Position numbers and translations under genes: made by a program. The notes below the pieces were generated by a model, which was given only the letters and a program-made list of their open reading frames with translations, had not been told where the DNA came from and did no database searches. A stretch of DNA of 34,392 nucleotides from Alphaproteobacteria bacterium. Its GTDB lineage: Bacteria > Pseudomonadota > Alphaproteobacteria > Rhodobacterales > Rhodobacteraceae. Shown here in pieces: positions 15,678 to 26,058 of this stretch. Numbering within the stretch: the first letter of the stretch is position 1; every line of letters begins with the position of its first letter. The stretch is from positions 1 through 34,392 of the forward strand of contig JAUIDE010000041.1 in NCBI GenBank assembly GCA_030429105.1. The letters are read 5' to 3'.

Positions 15678-17765
15678 ATGATCGGACGCGCCTACGCCTT
15701 CGCCGAACGGCGCATCCTCGCCTTCGAGACGATGCGGCGCGGCCGGCGCCATGCGGCCTCGGCGGCTGCGGGGCCTGTCGTCATCTCCCGCCTCTCCGAA
15801 TTGCCGCCGCTCGCCGAGGGGGTGGAGGCGGTGAGTTTCGACGTGTTCGACACGCTGATCCACCGCGGGCTCGCGCATGAGGCGATCCTGCGGAAGACGG
15901 CGGGCTTCGCGCGGCTGATCGCGGGGCGGGCGGCGGGGGAGGGGGCGTGGTCCGCCCGGCATGATTTCGCGCGGGCGGCCAAGGCGCGGATGCTGGCGGA
16001 GGGGCGGGGGGACGAGCCGGCGCTCGGCGCGCTGTTCGAGGCGGCGCTGGAAGCGGCGGGCATCGACGGGGCGGGCGCGCTCGCCGCGCGGCTCGTCGCC
16101 TTCGAGGCTTCGGTCGAGGCGGAGTCGATGGAGGTCGACGGGCAAGCGGCGGAGACGCTTGCCGCGCTGGCGGCCGCGGGGAAGCGGCTCGTCGCCGTCT
16201 CCGACATGTATCTGCCGGAGGCGGCGGTCTCCGCCCTGCTGGAGCGGGCGGGGCTGCGCGGGCGGTTCGAACGGGTGTTCGTCTCCTCGGAGGCGGGATG
16301 GACGAAGAAGGGCGGGCGACTCTTCCCGCTCGTCGCGGCTTCGCTCGGCCTGCCGCCGGAGCGCATCCTCCATGTCGGGGACCGGATGGAGGCGGATGTG
16401 GCGCCCGCGCAGGCGGCGGGGATGCGGGCGGCGCATCTTCTCGACCGGCCGCGCCTCGCGGCGCGGGAGGCGGCGCGGTTGGCGGAAAGCTGGGTTCCGG
16501 CGCCGGAGACGCGGCGCGCGCGGCTCCGTGAAGCGCACGGGTTCGCGGCGGAGCGGTCGCTCGGCTCTCCGGAGGCGCTGGTGGACGAGCTTTTCGGCCC
16601 CGCCGTCGGGCTCCTCGCGCTCCGCGCGCTCACCCATGCGCGGCGGTCGGGGGCGCGGCGGCTCTTCCATCTTTCGCGCGACGCGACCATCGCGGGGGAG
16701 ATCGCCGCCGCGGCGGCCTCGGCGCATTCGTGGCTCGCCGATCCGCCGGAGATCACGGAGCTGGCGGTGAGCCGGGCGCAGGGCGCGCTGCTGACGCTCG
16801 GGCGGGCGGAGGACATGGCGCGGCTCGCCCATCTCCTCCCCTATCTCACGGGCCAGCCGCCCTCCGCCGCCGCCTTCCGCGCCGCTTTCGGGCTCGACGG
16901 CGCACTCCCCGGCGCGCTGGAGCGGGCGGAGGGGGAAGCGTTCGTCGCGGGGATCGAGGGGGAGGCCGGGGCGCTCGCCGCGCTCCTCGCCCCGGCGCGG
17001 GCGCGGCTTCTCAAGCATCTGGAGGGGGCGGGGCTCTTCGGGGAGGGCGGGGCCGTCGCCATCGACATCGGCTATTCCGGCACCTTCGCGGCGCAGCTTT
17101 CCGCGCTCTTCATGGCGGAGCCGGAGCGGGCGCGGCGGATCGACTTCCTGTTCCTCCTCACCTCGCGCCATGTCGACATGAATCTCCGGCGGCTCCATCC
17201 GGCGCTCCGGCTTCTGCCGGGCGTCGCGCTCGATCATCGGCGGCGGGCGGGGCGGTTCGCGGGGCGGAATTTCGCCTGGGCGGAGCCCTTCCTCGCCGAC
17301 CCGGCGCGCGGGCGGCTGACAGGATATGACGAGGCGGGCGCGCCGCTTTTCGCGCCGCCGATGCTGGACGAGGGGGCGGCGGCGGCGCGGCGCGCGCTGC
17401 GCGAGCGGCTCAGGGCGCGGGCGCTCCGCTTCATCGCGGAGTTTCCGGGCGGGCCGGGGGATGCGGAGGAGCTTTCCGCCCTACTCCAGCGCCGCATCGC
17501 CCGCTTCGCCGCCCGGCCCACGGGCGCGGAGGAGCGGGCTTTGCGCGCGCTCGCGCATGAGACAGGACAGGCGACGGTGACGGCGCAGGCGCCGACGCGG
17601 CTTGTGAACCCCTTTCGGATCGCGTCGGAGCTGGAGGCGCTGCGGCTCGAGGACCGGTGGATCGGTGGCTCGCTCCGCCGTTCGGGGCTCGGGCTCCTCG
17701 CCCTCATCCTCTCGGACGCGCCGGAGCGGGACGGGCGGGCGGACCCCCGCGCGCCGTGGGATTGA
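15678..17765 (+). CDS. HAD-superfamily protein of the COG5610 type, with large C-terminal domain
   Basis: A 695-residue protein. The N-terminal HAD hydrolase domain shows motif I FDVFDT (54-59, nucleophile Asp55 and acid Asp58), motif II VAVSD (173-176), lysine motif III near 210 and motif IV HVGDRMEAD (232-240), so catalysis is plausible. The remaining 400 residues include SRDATIAGEIA, PEITELAVSRAQGALLTL and AIDIGYSGTFAAQLSALF, a pattern I associate with large HAD proteins found in polysaccharide loci, where the domain's role is unclear. The ATG at 15678 is chosen because AGAGGGG lies five bases before it. It is followed 31 bases later by the sulfotransferase and likely shares a transcript. 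Codon use is very GC-rich, unlike the preceding glycan block. Confidence 0.85.
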   Translation: MIGRAYAFAERRILAFETMRRGRRHAASAAAGPVVISRLSELPPLAEGVEAVSFDVFDTLIHRGLAHEAILRKTAGFARLIAGRAAGEGAWSARHDFARAAKARMLAEGRGDEPALGALFEAALEAAGIDGAGALAARLVAFEASVEAESMEVDGQAAETLAALAAAGKRLVAVSDMYLPEAAVSALLERAGLRGRFERVFVSSEAGWTKKGGRLFPLVAASLGLPPERILHVGDRMEADVAPAQAAGMRAAHLLDRPRLAAREAARLAESWVPAPETRRARLREAHGFAAERSLGSPEALVDELFGPAVGLLALRALTHARRSGARRLFHLSRDATIAGEIAAAAASAHSWLADPPEITELAVSRAQGALLTLGRAEDMARLAHLLPYLTGQPPSAAAFRAAFGLDGALPGALERAEGEAFVAGIEGEAGALAALLAPARARLLKHLEGAGLFGEGGAVAIDIGYSGTFAAQLSALFMAEPERARRIDFLFLLTSRHVDMNLRRLHPALRLLPGVALDHRRRAGRFAGRNFAWAEPFLADPARGRLTGYDEAGAPLFAPPMLDEGAAAARRALRERLRARALRFIAEFPGGPGDAEELSALLQRRIARFAARPTGAEERALRALAHETGQATVTAQAPTRLVNPFRIASELEALRLEDRWIGGSLRRSGLGLLALILSDAPERDGRADPRAPWD

Positions 17766-17796
17766 TGCGCCGCACGGGCCGGCGTAAGGCGCGGCG

Positions 17797-18660
17797 ATGA
17801 AGAAGCTCCTCCTTTGCGTCGGCGCGGCCAAGACGGGCACGACCTGGCTTTACCGCAACATCCGCGCCAATCCCGGCCTCTGGTTCTCGCCGGAGAAGGA
17901 GCTGAACTTCCACTTCACGCGCCACGGATGGTTCGACCGGCTGACGCCGGAAATTCGCCGCCGGAAGAGCGAGGAGCGGCTCGCGAAGTCCGATGCCGAC
18001 GAGGCGATGGCGGCGTGGTATCGCCGCTTCGTCGAGGGGCCGGTGGGGCCGGACTGGTACCGGAGCCTCTTCGACGAGGCGCCGGAAGGGCGCTGGGCCT
18101 GCGATTTCTCGCCCTCCACCTCGCTCATCCCCGCCTCCGGCTGGGCCGAGGTGGCGCGCTTCGCGCCGGAGATGCGGTATATCTACATCATGCGGGAGCC
18201 GGAGGCGCGGCTCTGGTCCCACGCCAAGTTCCATGCGCGCTATACCGGCGCGGCGGAGCGGTTCCGCGGGCTCTCGCTTCGCGGGATCGAGCGCTTCGTC
18301 GAACGCTCGCAATTGCTGGTGGACGGGAATTACGGGACGAACCTTTCCGCCATGCTGACTGCGGTTCCGCGGGAGCATGTGCTGCTGCTCGACCATGCGC
18401 GGATCGCGGCTTCGCCGCAGGCGGCGCTGCGGGAGGTGGAGGCGTTTCTCGGCCTCCCCGAGACGCCGGACCCGGAGGGGATCGCGGGGCGGCCCGTGAA
18501 TGTCACCGAGCCGGCGCCGCCGCCGCCCGGCTTCGGGGATCGTTGGCGCAGGCTCTTCCGGCGGGAGACGGCGCGGCTTGTCGAGCTCGGGGCGCCCTTC
18601 GCCGCGCCCTGGGCGCGGCTTCATGCGGAGCGGCGGGCGCGGCTGCTGCCGTGGTTCTGA
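17797..18660 (+). CDS. PAPS-dependent sulfotransferase
   Basis: A 287-residue protein that would transfer sulfate from PAPS to a carbohydrate or similar acceptor. The 5'-phosphosulfate loop is GAAKTGTTWLYR (9-20), including the conserved Lys12-Thr-Gly-Thr-Thr. The 3'-phosphate site is YIMREPEARLWSHAKFH, with Arg133 and Ser141 in the expected spacing. WFSPEKELNFHF matches the catalytic/acceptor region of the NodH/heparan-type bacterial family. No membrane segment is visible. It follows the HAD gene closely, and with the nearby glycosyltransferases it suggests that the glycan made here is sulfated. No PAPS-synthesis genes are in the window. Confidence 0.9.
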   Translation: MKKLLLCVGAAKTGTTWLYRNIRANPGLWFSPEKELNFHFTRHGWFDRLTPEIRRRKSEERLAKSDADEAMAAWYRRFVEGPVGPDWYRSLFDEAPEGRWACDFSPSTSLIPASGWAEVARFAPEMRYIYIMREPEARLWSHAKFHARYTGAAERFRGLSLRGIERFVERSQLLVDGNYGTNLSAMLTAVPREHVLLLDHARIAASPQAALREVEAFLGLPETPDPEGIAGRPVNVTEPAPPPPGFGDRWRRLFRRETARLVELGAPFAAPWARLHAERRARLLPWF

Positions 18661-18665
18661 AGCTT

Positions 18666-18910
18666 GGGCCGGCCTTGGCGGAACCGGCCGGGCGAATGCG
18701 CGGCGCTCCCCATACGCACCTTGGCCCGGGCGTCCAGCCCGGGCCGCGGCCTCCCTCCCCCCAAGGGAGGCCGCATCGCGACGTTTGAAGACGTGCAGCC
18801 GAAAGAGTTTGTGACGCCATCAACCGCGAGGACCATTCGGCCCAAGGCGGCCCCCCGAGGGAGCCCGCGGCCCTTCGCGCTCCGTTCGCACGGAGCCCGG
18901 CCTCTTCGGA
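18666..18910. repeat. Hairpin-rich dispersed repeat, copy A
   Basis: About 240 bases that match, in inverted orientation, the segment 29003-29240. The copy contains a perfect 9-bp stem (18723-18731 with 18737-18745) and an adjacent 10-11-bp stem (18746-18756 with 18764-18774). It also holds a conserved block around 18808-18895 including GTGCGAACGGAGCGC on the minus strand. It fills the convergent gap between the sulfotransferase and the small lipoprotein. There is no open frame of known type, no terminal transposon signature and no run of T residues. Confidence 0.85.
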
Positions 18911-18948
18911 GCGCGCCGCGCCTCCCGGATCGCGCCCTGCGCCGGGCC

Positions 18949-19305
18949 TCAGTTGGAAACGGGCGCAGGGGCGGCGGCGGTGGCGACGCCGGCTTCCTCC
19001 GCCGAGGCGCGGAGCATGAGAAGGAGGCCTCGGTCGAAGGCGCCGGTCGCCGGGGCGCCGGCGTCGAGCTGGAAGGATTCCGCGGCGGCGCGGGAGCGGG
19101 GGCCGACCACCCCGTCCGGCTGCCCGCCGCCGAAGCCGAGCCGGTTCAGCAACGCCTGCGCCTCCTGCACTTCGAGGCGGGTGAGGGGCGACTGGTCCGC
19201 GATCACGCGCGCCTCCGCGGGCGCCGCGCGCCGCTCCGCCGATTGCGGCGCGGCGCAGGCGGCGAGAAGCGCGAGGAGGGGGAGGGCGAGCACGGGGCGG
19301 ATCAT
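18949..19305 (-). CDS. Small lipoprotein with peptidoglycan-binding-like domain
   Basis: A 118-residue precursor. The leader MIRPVLALPLLALLAAC ends in the lipobox L-A-A-C with Cys17, so it should be lipidated and held in an outer or inner membrane leaflet facing the periplasm. Residues about 40-100 resemble a PG_binding_1 fold: LTRLEVQEAQALLNRLGF, then GQPDGVVGPRSRAAAESFQ and a final FDRGLLLML. AAGGAG lies six bases before the ATG at 19305. The short gap before the convergent sulfotransferase is occupied by repeat copy A. It probably anchors to or senses the cell wall; partners are unknown. Confidence 0.85.
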   Translation of the reverse strand: MIRPVLALPLLALLAACAAPQSAERRAAPAEARVIADQSPLTRLEVQEAQALLNRLGFGGGQPDGVVGPRSRAAAESFQLDAGAPATGAFDRGLLLMLRASAEEAGVATAAAPAPVSN

Positions 19306-19368
19306 GGGCGTCTCCTTCGAATCTCCGGGCGCAGTGTAGGGCGCCGGGGCGGGGATGCGAAGGGCGGC

Positions 19369-19836
19369 TCAGCGGGCGAGGCGGTCTAGACTCTCCTCCG
19401 CGACGAAGAAGAGGGTGAGGCCCGGCTCCTCCTCCATCAGGCTCCGGTAGAAGCGGCAGGCCCGCTCGTTGCGGCGGAAGGCGGTGAGGGAGATGAACTC
19501 GCCGCCCTCCGCCTTCACCGCGCGCGCGGCGGCGGAGAGGAGCGCGCGCCCGACGCCCGCGCCGCGCCGAGGCTCCTGCACGAAAAGGTCGCTGACGAAG
19601 GCGCCGCGGGCGGCGTAGGCGGTCTCGTAGGCGAAATGCCAGAAGACGAAGCCTTCGAGCCCCTCCGCGCCTTCGGCCACGAGGCAGCGCACCGGCGCGC
19701 CGGGCGCGATCACGTCGCGGAGCGCGGCCTCGGCGGTGAAGTTTCCGGTCGGGTCGCCCTCATGGGCGGAGAGCCCGTTTGCCAGCGCGGCGAGGGCGGC
19801 GGCGTCTTCCGCGCGCGGCGGGCGGATCGCCGTCAC
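19369..19836 (-). CDS. GNAT-family N-acetyltransferase
   Basis: A 155-residue acetyl-CoA-dependent acyltransferase, probably cytosolic. It starts VTAIRPPRAEDAAALAALA, the usual N-terminal GNAT strand. The acetyl-CoA pyrophosphate loop is VQEPRRGAGVGRALLSAA (R-x-x-G-x-G-x-A type), preceded by ALFVSDLFV-like sequence, and followed by FISLTAFRRNERACRFYRSL, where the tyrosine is the usual catalytic acid position. The GTG at 19836 is taken as start because it overlaps the transporter's stop as GTGA (19833-19836) and because the domain begins right there. Coupling to a BenE-type transporter hints at a role with its substrate, but this is inference. Confidence 0.87.
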   Translation of the reverse strand: MTAIRPPRAEDAAALAALANGLSAHEGDPTGNFTAEAALRDVIAPGAPVRCLVAEGAEGLEGFVFWHFAYETAYAARGAFVSDLFVQEPRRGAGVGRALLSAAARAVKAEGGEFISLTAFRRNERACRFYRSLMEEEPGLTLFFVAEESLDRLAR

Positions 19837-21002
19837 GCCTTCCGCCGGATCAGGTGGATCGCCCCGCCCGCGAGGAGGCCCCAGAAGGCGCCCGAGACGC
19901 CGAAGAGGCTGAGGCCGGAGGCGGTGGCGAGGAGCGTGACGGCGGAAGCCTCCCGATCCTCCGGCTTCGCGAAGGCGGCGGCGGCGGCGCCGGCGAAGGC
20001 GCCCATGAGAGCGAGGCCCGCCACCGCCTCGATCAGCACGACGGGCGCGAGGGCGACGAAGCCGGCGGCGAGGCCGGCGAAAATCCCGAAGAGCACATAG
20101 GCCGCGCCGGCCGAGATCGCCGCCCAGTAGCGGCGCTTCGGATCGGGGTGCGCCTCCTCCCCCATGCACATCGCGGCGGTGATCGCGGCGTAGTTGCAGG
20201 CATGGCCGCCGAAGGGCGCGGCCAGCATCGTCGCGAAGCCGGAGAGGGACAGCGTGAGCCCGGCATGGGCGGGATAGCCGTGCGCCTTCAGCACCCCGGC
20301 GCCCGGCAGGTTCTGCCCCGCCATCGTCACGAGCCAGAGCGGCAGGGCGACGCCGACGAGCCCGGCGACGGAGAAGACCGGGAGGGTAAGGACCGGCTCC
20401 GCCGCCGCCGCCGCCGAGAGCGCGGAGAGCGCCTCCGCCCCCGGCTGCACGCCGAAGACGACGACGAGCGCGAAGCCGAGGAGCGCGCCGGGGGCCGACC
20501 AGATCTTGCCGATCCGCCCGCCGATCAGCCAGCCGAGGAGGATCGTCAGCCCCCAGAGCGGATCGAAGGCGAGGGCGCGGAAGGGCGCGAGGCAGAGCGT
20601 GAGGAGCACGCCGGCGAGGAGCGCGGCGGCGAGCGAGGCCGGGATGCGCTCGATCAGCCGCCCGAGCGGGCGGACGAGGCCGGTGAGGGCGAGAAGCCCG
20701 CCCGCCACGAGGAAGGCCCCCACCGCCTCCGCGAAGCCGCCGGGGAGCGGGCCGGTGCTTACGAGAAGGGCCGCGCCCGGCGTCGACCAGGCGAGCGAGA
20801 TGGGCGTGCGCGTGCGCGCGCAGAGGACGATCGCCGCGAGGCCCTTCGCGATGGCGATGGCCATGAGGCCCGAAGCCGCCTCCGCCTCCGTCGCCCCGGC
20901 GGCGCGGAGGCCCTGAAGGACCACGGCGAAGGAGGAGGCGAAGCCGACGAAGGCGGCGAGGAGGCCCATGAAGACGGCGGAGGGGGAGAGGTCGCGCAGC
21001 AT
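19833..21002 (-). CDS. benE: BenE-family benzoate/proton symporter-like transporter
   Basis: A 389-residue inner-membrane protein with about 11-12 hydrophobic spans and almost no long hydrophilic stretches. It begins with a LRDLSPSAVFMGLLAAFVGF segment and shows the BenE features RTRTPISLAWSTPGAALL, an internal GGHACNYAAITAAMCMGEE near residue 270, and a VVLIEAVAGLALMGAF late span. These fit the benzoate:H+ symporter family. Benzoate itself is not assured, since no aromatic degradation genes are close. The stop overlaps the acetyltransferase start. Confidence 0.88.
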   Translation of the reverse strand: MLRDLSPSAVFMGLLAAFVGFASSFAVVLQGLRAAGATEAEAASGLMAIAIAKGLAAIVLCARTRTPISLAWSTPGAALLVSTGPLPGGFAEAVGAFLVAGGLLALTGLVRPLGRLIERIPASLAAALLAGVLLTLCLAPFRALAFDPLWGLTILLGWLIGGRIGKIWSAPGALLGFALVVVFGVQPGAEALSALSAAAAAEPVLTLPVFSVAGLVGVALPLWLVTMAGQNLPGAGVLKAHGYPAHAGLTLSLSGFATMLAAPFGGHACNYAAITAAMCMGEEAHPDPKRRYWAAISAGAAYVLFGIFAGLAAGFVALAPVVLIEAVAGLALMGAFAGAAAAAFAKPEDREASAVTLLATASGLSLFGVSGAFWGLLAGGAIHLIRRKA

Positions 21003-21059
21003 TCCGCCTTCTCTCCGAAGCGCGGCGGCGCGTCCAGCGCGCTCAGCGCAACGAGGCGC

Positions 21060-21842
21060 TCACCACCAGATGCGCCGCTCGATCCGCCAGAGCGCGCCGT
21101 AGACCTTGTGGCGGATCGGGCGCAGGATGCGGAACACGCCGAAGAGGAGGAGCGTCGTCGGCGTGTTGACTATGAGGCTGCCGAGCCGGCCCTGCCAGTG
21201 CCGCTCGATCATCGCGATGCCCTCGCGCCATGAGGCGTTGCGGGAGCCGAGACTGTCATGCCGCACCAGCCAGTCGATCACATAGGCGCGCCGCCCCGCT
21301 TCCCGCGCCGTGAGGCAGAGATCGGTGCCGTAGAAATGGAAGCCGGAGAGCCCGGCGGAGGGGCGCACAGGGTCTTTCAGGTTCAGGATCAGCAGGTTCT
21401 CGTCCAGCGAGTGGACGGATTGCGGCGGGTTCCCGACGCGCACGTTGTCGTCCCCCGGATGGGTGATGCGGTAGACGGGAAACATCAGCGCGCGGAAGCC
21501 GGCGTTGCCCGCCAGGGCCCATTCCGGGTCCCGCGCGTCCAGCGCGTCGAGCGCGGCGTGGAGCGCGGCGGCGTCGTCGAGCGGCGTCACGTCCTGATGG
21601 AGGACGATCAGGCGCTTCCCCTCCGCCTCGTCGAGGAAGCGGTGGATCGCCTCGTAGCAATCGTAATGGTTGCGGCCGAAATTCCGCACGATCATCAGCG
21701 TCGTGTCCTCGGCGCCGAAGCCGGCCGCGCGGAGGCTGGCGACGCAGGCGGCGAGGTCTTCCGCGTTGGTCGCGACGATCCCGATGCTCCAGCGCGCCGT
21801 TCCGGTCGCCGGTTCGCGGTGAAAGGCCGTTTCGTCCATCAT
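21060..21842 (-). CDS. Glycosyltransferase-like protein, GT-A/GT2 type
   Basis: A 260-residue protein. It has [20 protein letters not shown] at the start, [20 protein letters not shown] near residue 55, and [16 protein letters not shown], where HQD occupies the place of the usual metal-binding acidic motif. Later, [11 protein letters not shown] and [22 protein letters not shown] fit the acceptor part of GT-A enzymes related to GT2. The extreme C-terminus ([15 protein letters not shown]) is hydrophobic and may touch the membrane. Starts are the ATG pair at 21842/21839 after GGGGGGC. It stands alone between rpoD and the transporter, away from the main glycan block, and its sugar is unknown. Confidence 0.75.
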   Translation of the reverse strand: MMDETAFHREPATGTARWSIGIVATNAEDLAACVASLRAAGFGAEDTTLMIVRNFGRNHYDCYEAIHRFLDEAEGKRLIVLHQDVTPLDDAAALHAALDALDARDPEWALAGNAGFRALMFPVYRITHPGDDNVRVGNPPQSVHSLDENLLILNLKDPVRPSAGLSGFHFYGTDLCLTAREAGRRAYVIDWLVRHDSLGSRNASWREGIAMIERHWQGRLGSLIVNTPTTLLLFGVFRILRPIRHKVYGALWRIERRIWW

Positions 21843-21951
21843 GCCCCCCGGGCGCGGATTTCAGGGCGCGCCCGGGCGCAGGAAGCCGGAAGAACGCGAC
21901 GTTTGCGTTAACGGCGGCGGCGAGGAGGAGGCGCCCGGAGGCGCGCCCGGC

Positions 21952-23967
<2,016 letters not shown>

Positions 23968-24017
23968 CGGCGTCTCCATGCTTGCCGCGCGAGGCGGCGG
24001 CTCGGGCGAGGTTCGGT

Positions 24018-24043
24018 CGAATCAGCAGCGAATCACTGATTCG
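24018..24043. promoter_or_regulatory. GANTC cluster and palindrome between dnaG and rpoD
   Basis: The heptamer CGAATCA occurs at 24018-24024 and 24029-24035, and its complement TGATTCG at 24037-24043, forming a near-perfect palindrome (24029-24043) and a longer 8-bp stem (24018-24025 with 24036-24043). Three GANTC sites, the target of CcrM-type adenine methylases of alphaproteobacteria, fall within 24 bases. The element touches the dnaG stop and lies 50-75 bases upstream of rpoD, so it could be a terminator/processing hairpin or a methylation-sensitive promoter element. Confidence 0.65.
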
Positions 24044-25999
24044 TCAACTGCGCGCGCCCTTTCGCTTCTCGGCGGAAAGGCTGCTGGCGATCTTTTCGAG
24101 GCCGACGAGAAGATGCGATTCGTCATCGTCAGCCTCCGGAAAGGGCGGCGCCGCGTCCCTGAATTCGCGCCTTTTCACCGCTTCGAGGCGGCGGTCGAGA
24201 TCCTCGCCAGCGCCGGCGCCGATCTCGGCCTCCGCCTCGGCCACTTCCCTTGCCCGCGCGATCAGCGCGGCGTGCCGCGCCAGCGTCTCGTCGAAGCCCG
24301 CGGCGGCGGCGTCCTGCCCGGCGCCGGGCGCCGCGAAGCGCGCGCCCTCCCCGGCGACGAGGAGCGGATTCGCAGGCGCCCCGAAGCGGGCCTCCACCGC
24401 CGCGCGCCACGTCTCGGCGCCCGGCGCGCTGTCCGGAAACTCCCCTGAAGCGGAAATGAGGGCGCGGCGCAGGCTTTCAAGGTCGCGGCACAGAAATTCG
24501 ACGGATTCGAACGCGTCGAGCCGCGCGAAGGCGAGGGCGGGATGGTTCAGCGCGGCGAGGAGAAGCGCCGCCTCCCGCCCCCGCGCCTCCGCCTCCCGCC
24601 CCGCGGCGCGGACGAGGGCGGAGGCCTTCGTCTCCGCCGTCGGCGCGGGCGGGCCGGCGAAGGGCGCGAAGGGGCGGCGCGCGCCCTTCGCCCCGCCGCG
24701 CGGCGAGAAGGCGGGGGCGCCGAAGGCCTTGGCCCGCCGCTCCCGCAGCGCGTCGGCGTAATGGCCGCGGAGGCCCGGGTCCGCGATCTTCGCGAGCGCC
24801 GACCGCAGCCGCGCGTCCAGCGCGGCGCGCCGCTCCGGGCTGTCGAGCTCCCGCCCCTTCGTCTCCCGCCGCCAGAGGAGCTCCACCATCGGCAGCGCCC
24901 GGTCGAGCGCGGCGCGCATCGCGCCCGGCCCCTCGGCGCGGATCAGGTCGTCCGGGTCCCGCCCCTCGGGGAGGAGGGCGAAGCGGAGGCTCTTGCCGGG
25001 TTCGAGGAGGGGGAGAGCGAGGTCGATGAGCCGCATGGCGGCGGCGAGGCCCGCCCTGTCCCCGTCCAGCGCCAGAACCGGCTCCTCCGCGATGCGCCAG
25101 AGGAGGCGGAGCTGATCTTCCGTGATGGCGGTGCCGAGGGGGGCGACGGCGTGGGGGAAGCCGGCCTCCACCAGCGCGATCACGTCCATGTAGCCTTCGG
25201 CCACGATCAGCGCGCCGGCCTTGCCCGCCGCCTCCCGCGCGGGGCCGTGATTGTAGAGCGTGCGGCCCTTGTCGAAGAGCGCCGTCTCCGGCGAGTTGAG
25301 GTATTTCGCGCGGGCGGCAGGGTCGAGCGAGCGGCCGCCGAAGGCGATGCAGCGGCCGCGAACGTCCCGGATCGGGAACATGACGCGGCCGCGGAAGCGG
25401 TCATAGGCGGCGCCGCCGTCTTCGGGCTGGATCACGAGCCCGGCTTCGTCCATCTCCTTCGGGGAGACGCTCTTGCCGGCGAGATGGTCGCGGAGCGCCG
25501 TGCGGCTGTCGGGCGCCCAGCCGATCCCGAACCTGTCCTGCGCCGCCTCGCCGAGGCCGCGGCGCGCGAGATAGGCGCGGGCCTCCTGCCCCTTCGCGGC
25601 GCGGAGCTGGAGGCGGAAGAAGCGCGCGGCCTCCTCCATCACGTCGGCGAGCCCGGCCCGCCGCTCCGCCTTCGCCGCCTCGCGCGGGTCGCGCTCCGGC
25701 ATCGGCAGGCCGGCCTCGCGCGCCAGCGCCTCCACCGCCTCCATGAAGCTCATGTTCTCCGCCTCGCGCAGGAAGGTGACGGCGTCCCCCTTCGCGTGGC
25801 AGCCGAAGCAGTAATAGAAGCCCTTCCGGTCATCGACGTGGAAGGAAGAGGACTTTTCCTGGTGGAAGGGGCAGCAGGCCCAGTAGTCGCCCTTGCCCGC
25901 GTTGGATTTCCGCTGGTCCCAGCTCAGCTTCCGCCCGATCACCTGCGAGAGGCTGACGCGGGCGCGGATCTCGTCGAGGAAGCCGGGCGGGAGGGACAT
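24044..25999 (-). CDS. dnaG: DNA primase DnaG
   Basis: A 651-residue replication primase that makes RNA primers with the replicative helicase. The N-terminal zinc domain is CCPFHQEKSSSFHVDDRKGF followed by YYCFGCHAKGD (CHC2 type). The catalytic TOPRIM domain shows ALIVAEGYMDVIAL (Glu in EGYMD) and VLALDGDRAGLAAAMR (D-x-D). The C-terminal helicase-binding part is long and Ala/Arg-rich, with a low-complexity Pro/Arg/Gly stretch before it. The start at 25999 (MSLPPGFLDE) matches the usual opening of this family in alphaproteobacteria; an ATG three codons upstream is possible. It lies directly before rpoD. Confidence 0.96.
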   Translation of the reverse strand: MSLPPGFLDEIRARVSLSQVIGRKLSWDQRKSNAGKGDYWACCPFHQEKSSSFHVDDRKGFYYCFGCHAKGDAVTFLREAENMSFMEAVEALAREAGLPMPERDPREAAKAERRAGLADVMEEAARFFRLQLRAAKGQEARAYLARRGLGEAAQDRFGIGWAPDSRTALRDHLAGKSVSPKEMDEAGLVIQPEDGGAAYDRFRGRVMFPIRDVRGRCIAFGGRSLDPAARAKYLNSPETALFDKGRTLYNHGPAREAAGKAGALIVAEGYMDVIALVEAGFPHAVAPLGTAITEDQLRLLWRIAEEPVLALDGDRAGLAAAMRLIDLALPLLEPGKSLRFALLPEGRDPDDLIRAEGPGAMRAALDRALPMVELLWRRETKGRELDSPERRAALDARLRSALAKIADPGLRGHYADALRERRAKAFGAPAFSPRGGAKGARRPFAPFAGPPAPTAETKASALVRAAGREAEARGREAALLLAALNHPALAFARLDAFESVEFLCRDLESLRRALISASGEFPDSAPGAETWRAAVEARFGAPANPLLVAGEGARFAAPGAGQDAAAAGFDETLARHAALIARAREVAEAEAEIGAGAGEDLDRRLEAVKRREFRDAAPPFPEADDDESHLLVGLEKIASSLSAEKRKGARS

Positions 26000-26058
26000 G
26001 GGCCACATATCGGCCCCGCGGCCCCGGCTGGCAAGGATTCGCGCAACGCGCGGTGGCG

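Noticed and set aside
15546-17237. A 563-codon minus-strand frame opposite the HAD gene
   Set aside because: The product is almost all Arg, Pro, Glu and Gly without a fold signature, and the plus-strand gene has all four HAD motifs.
19779-21233. A 484-codon plus-strand frame opposite the transporter and GNAT genes
   Set aside because: It is extremely rich in Glu, Arg and Gly; the minus-strand genes have clear membrane and GNAT patterns.
21900-21951. Possible terminator after rpoD
   Set aside because: Only a five-base stem with an eight-base loop and no run of U follows; too weak to annotate.
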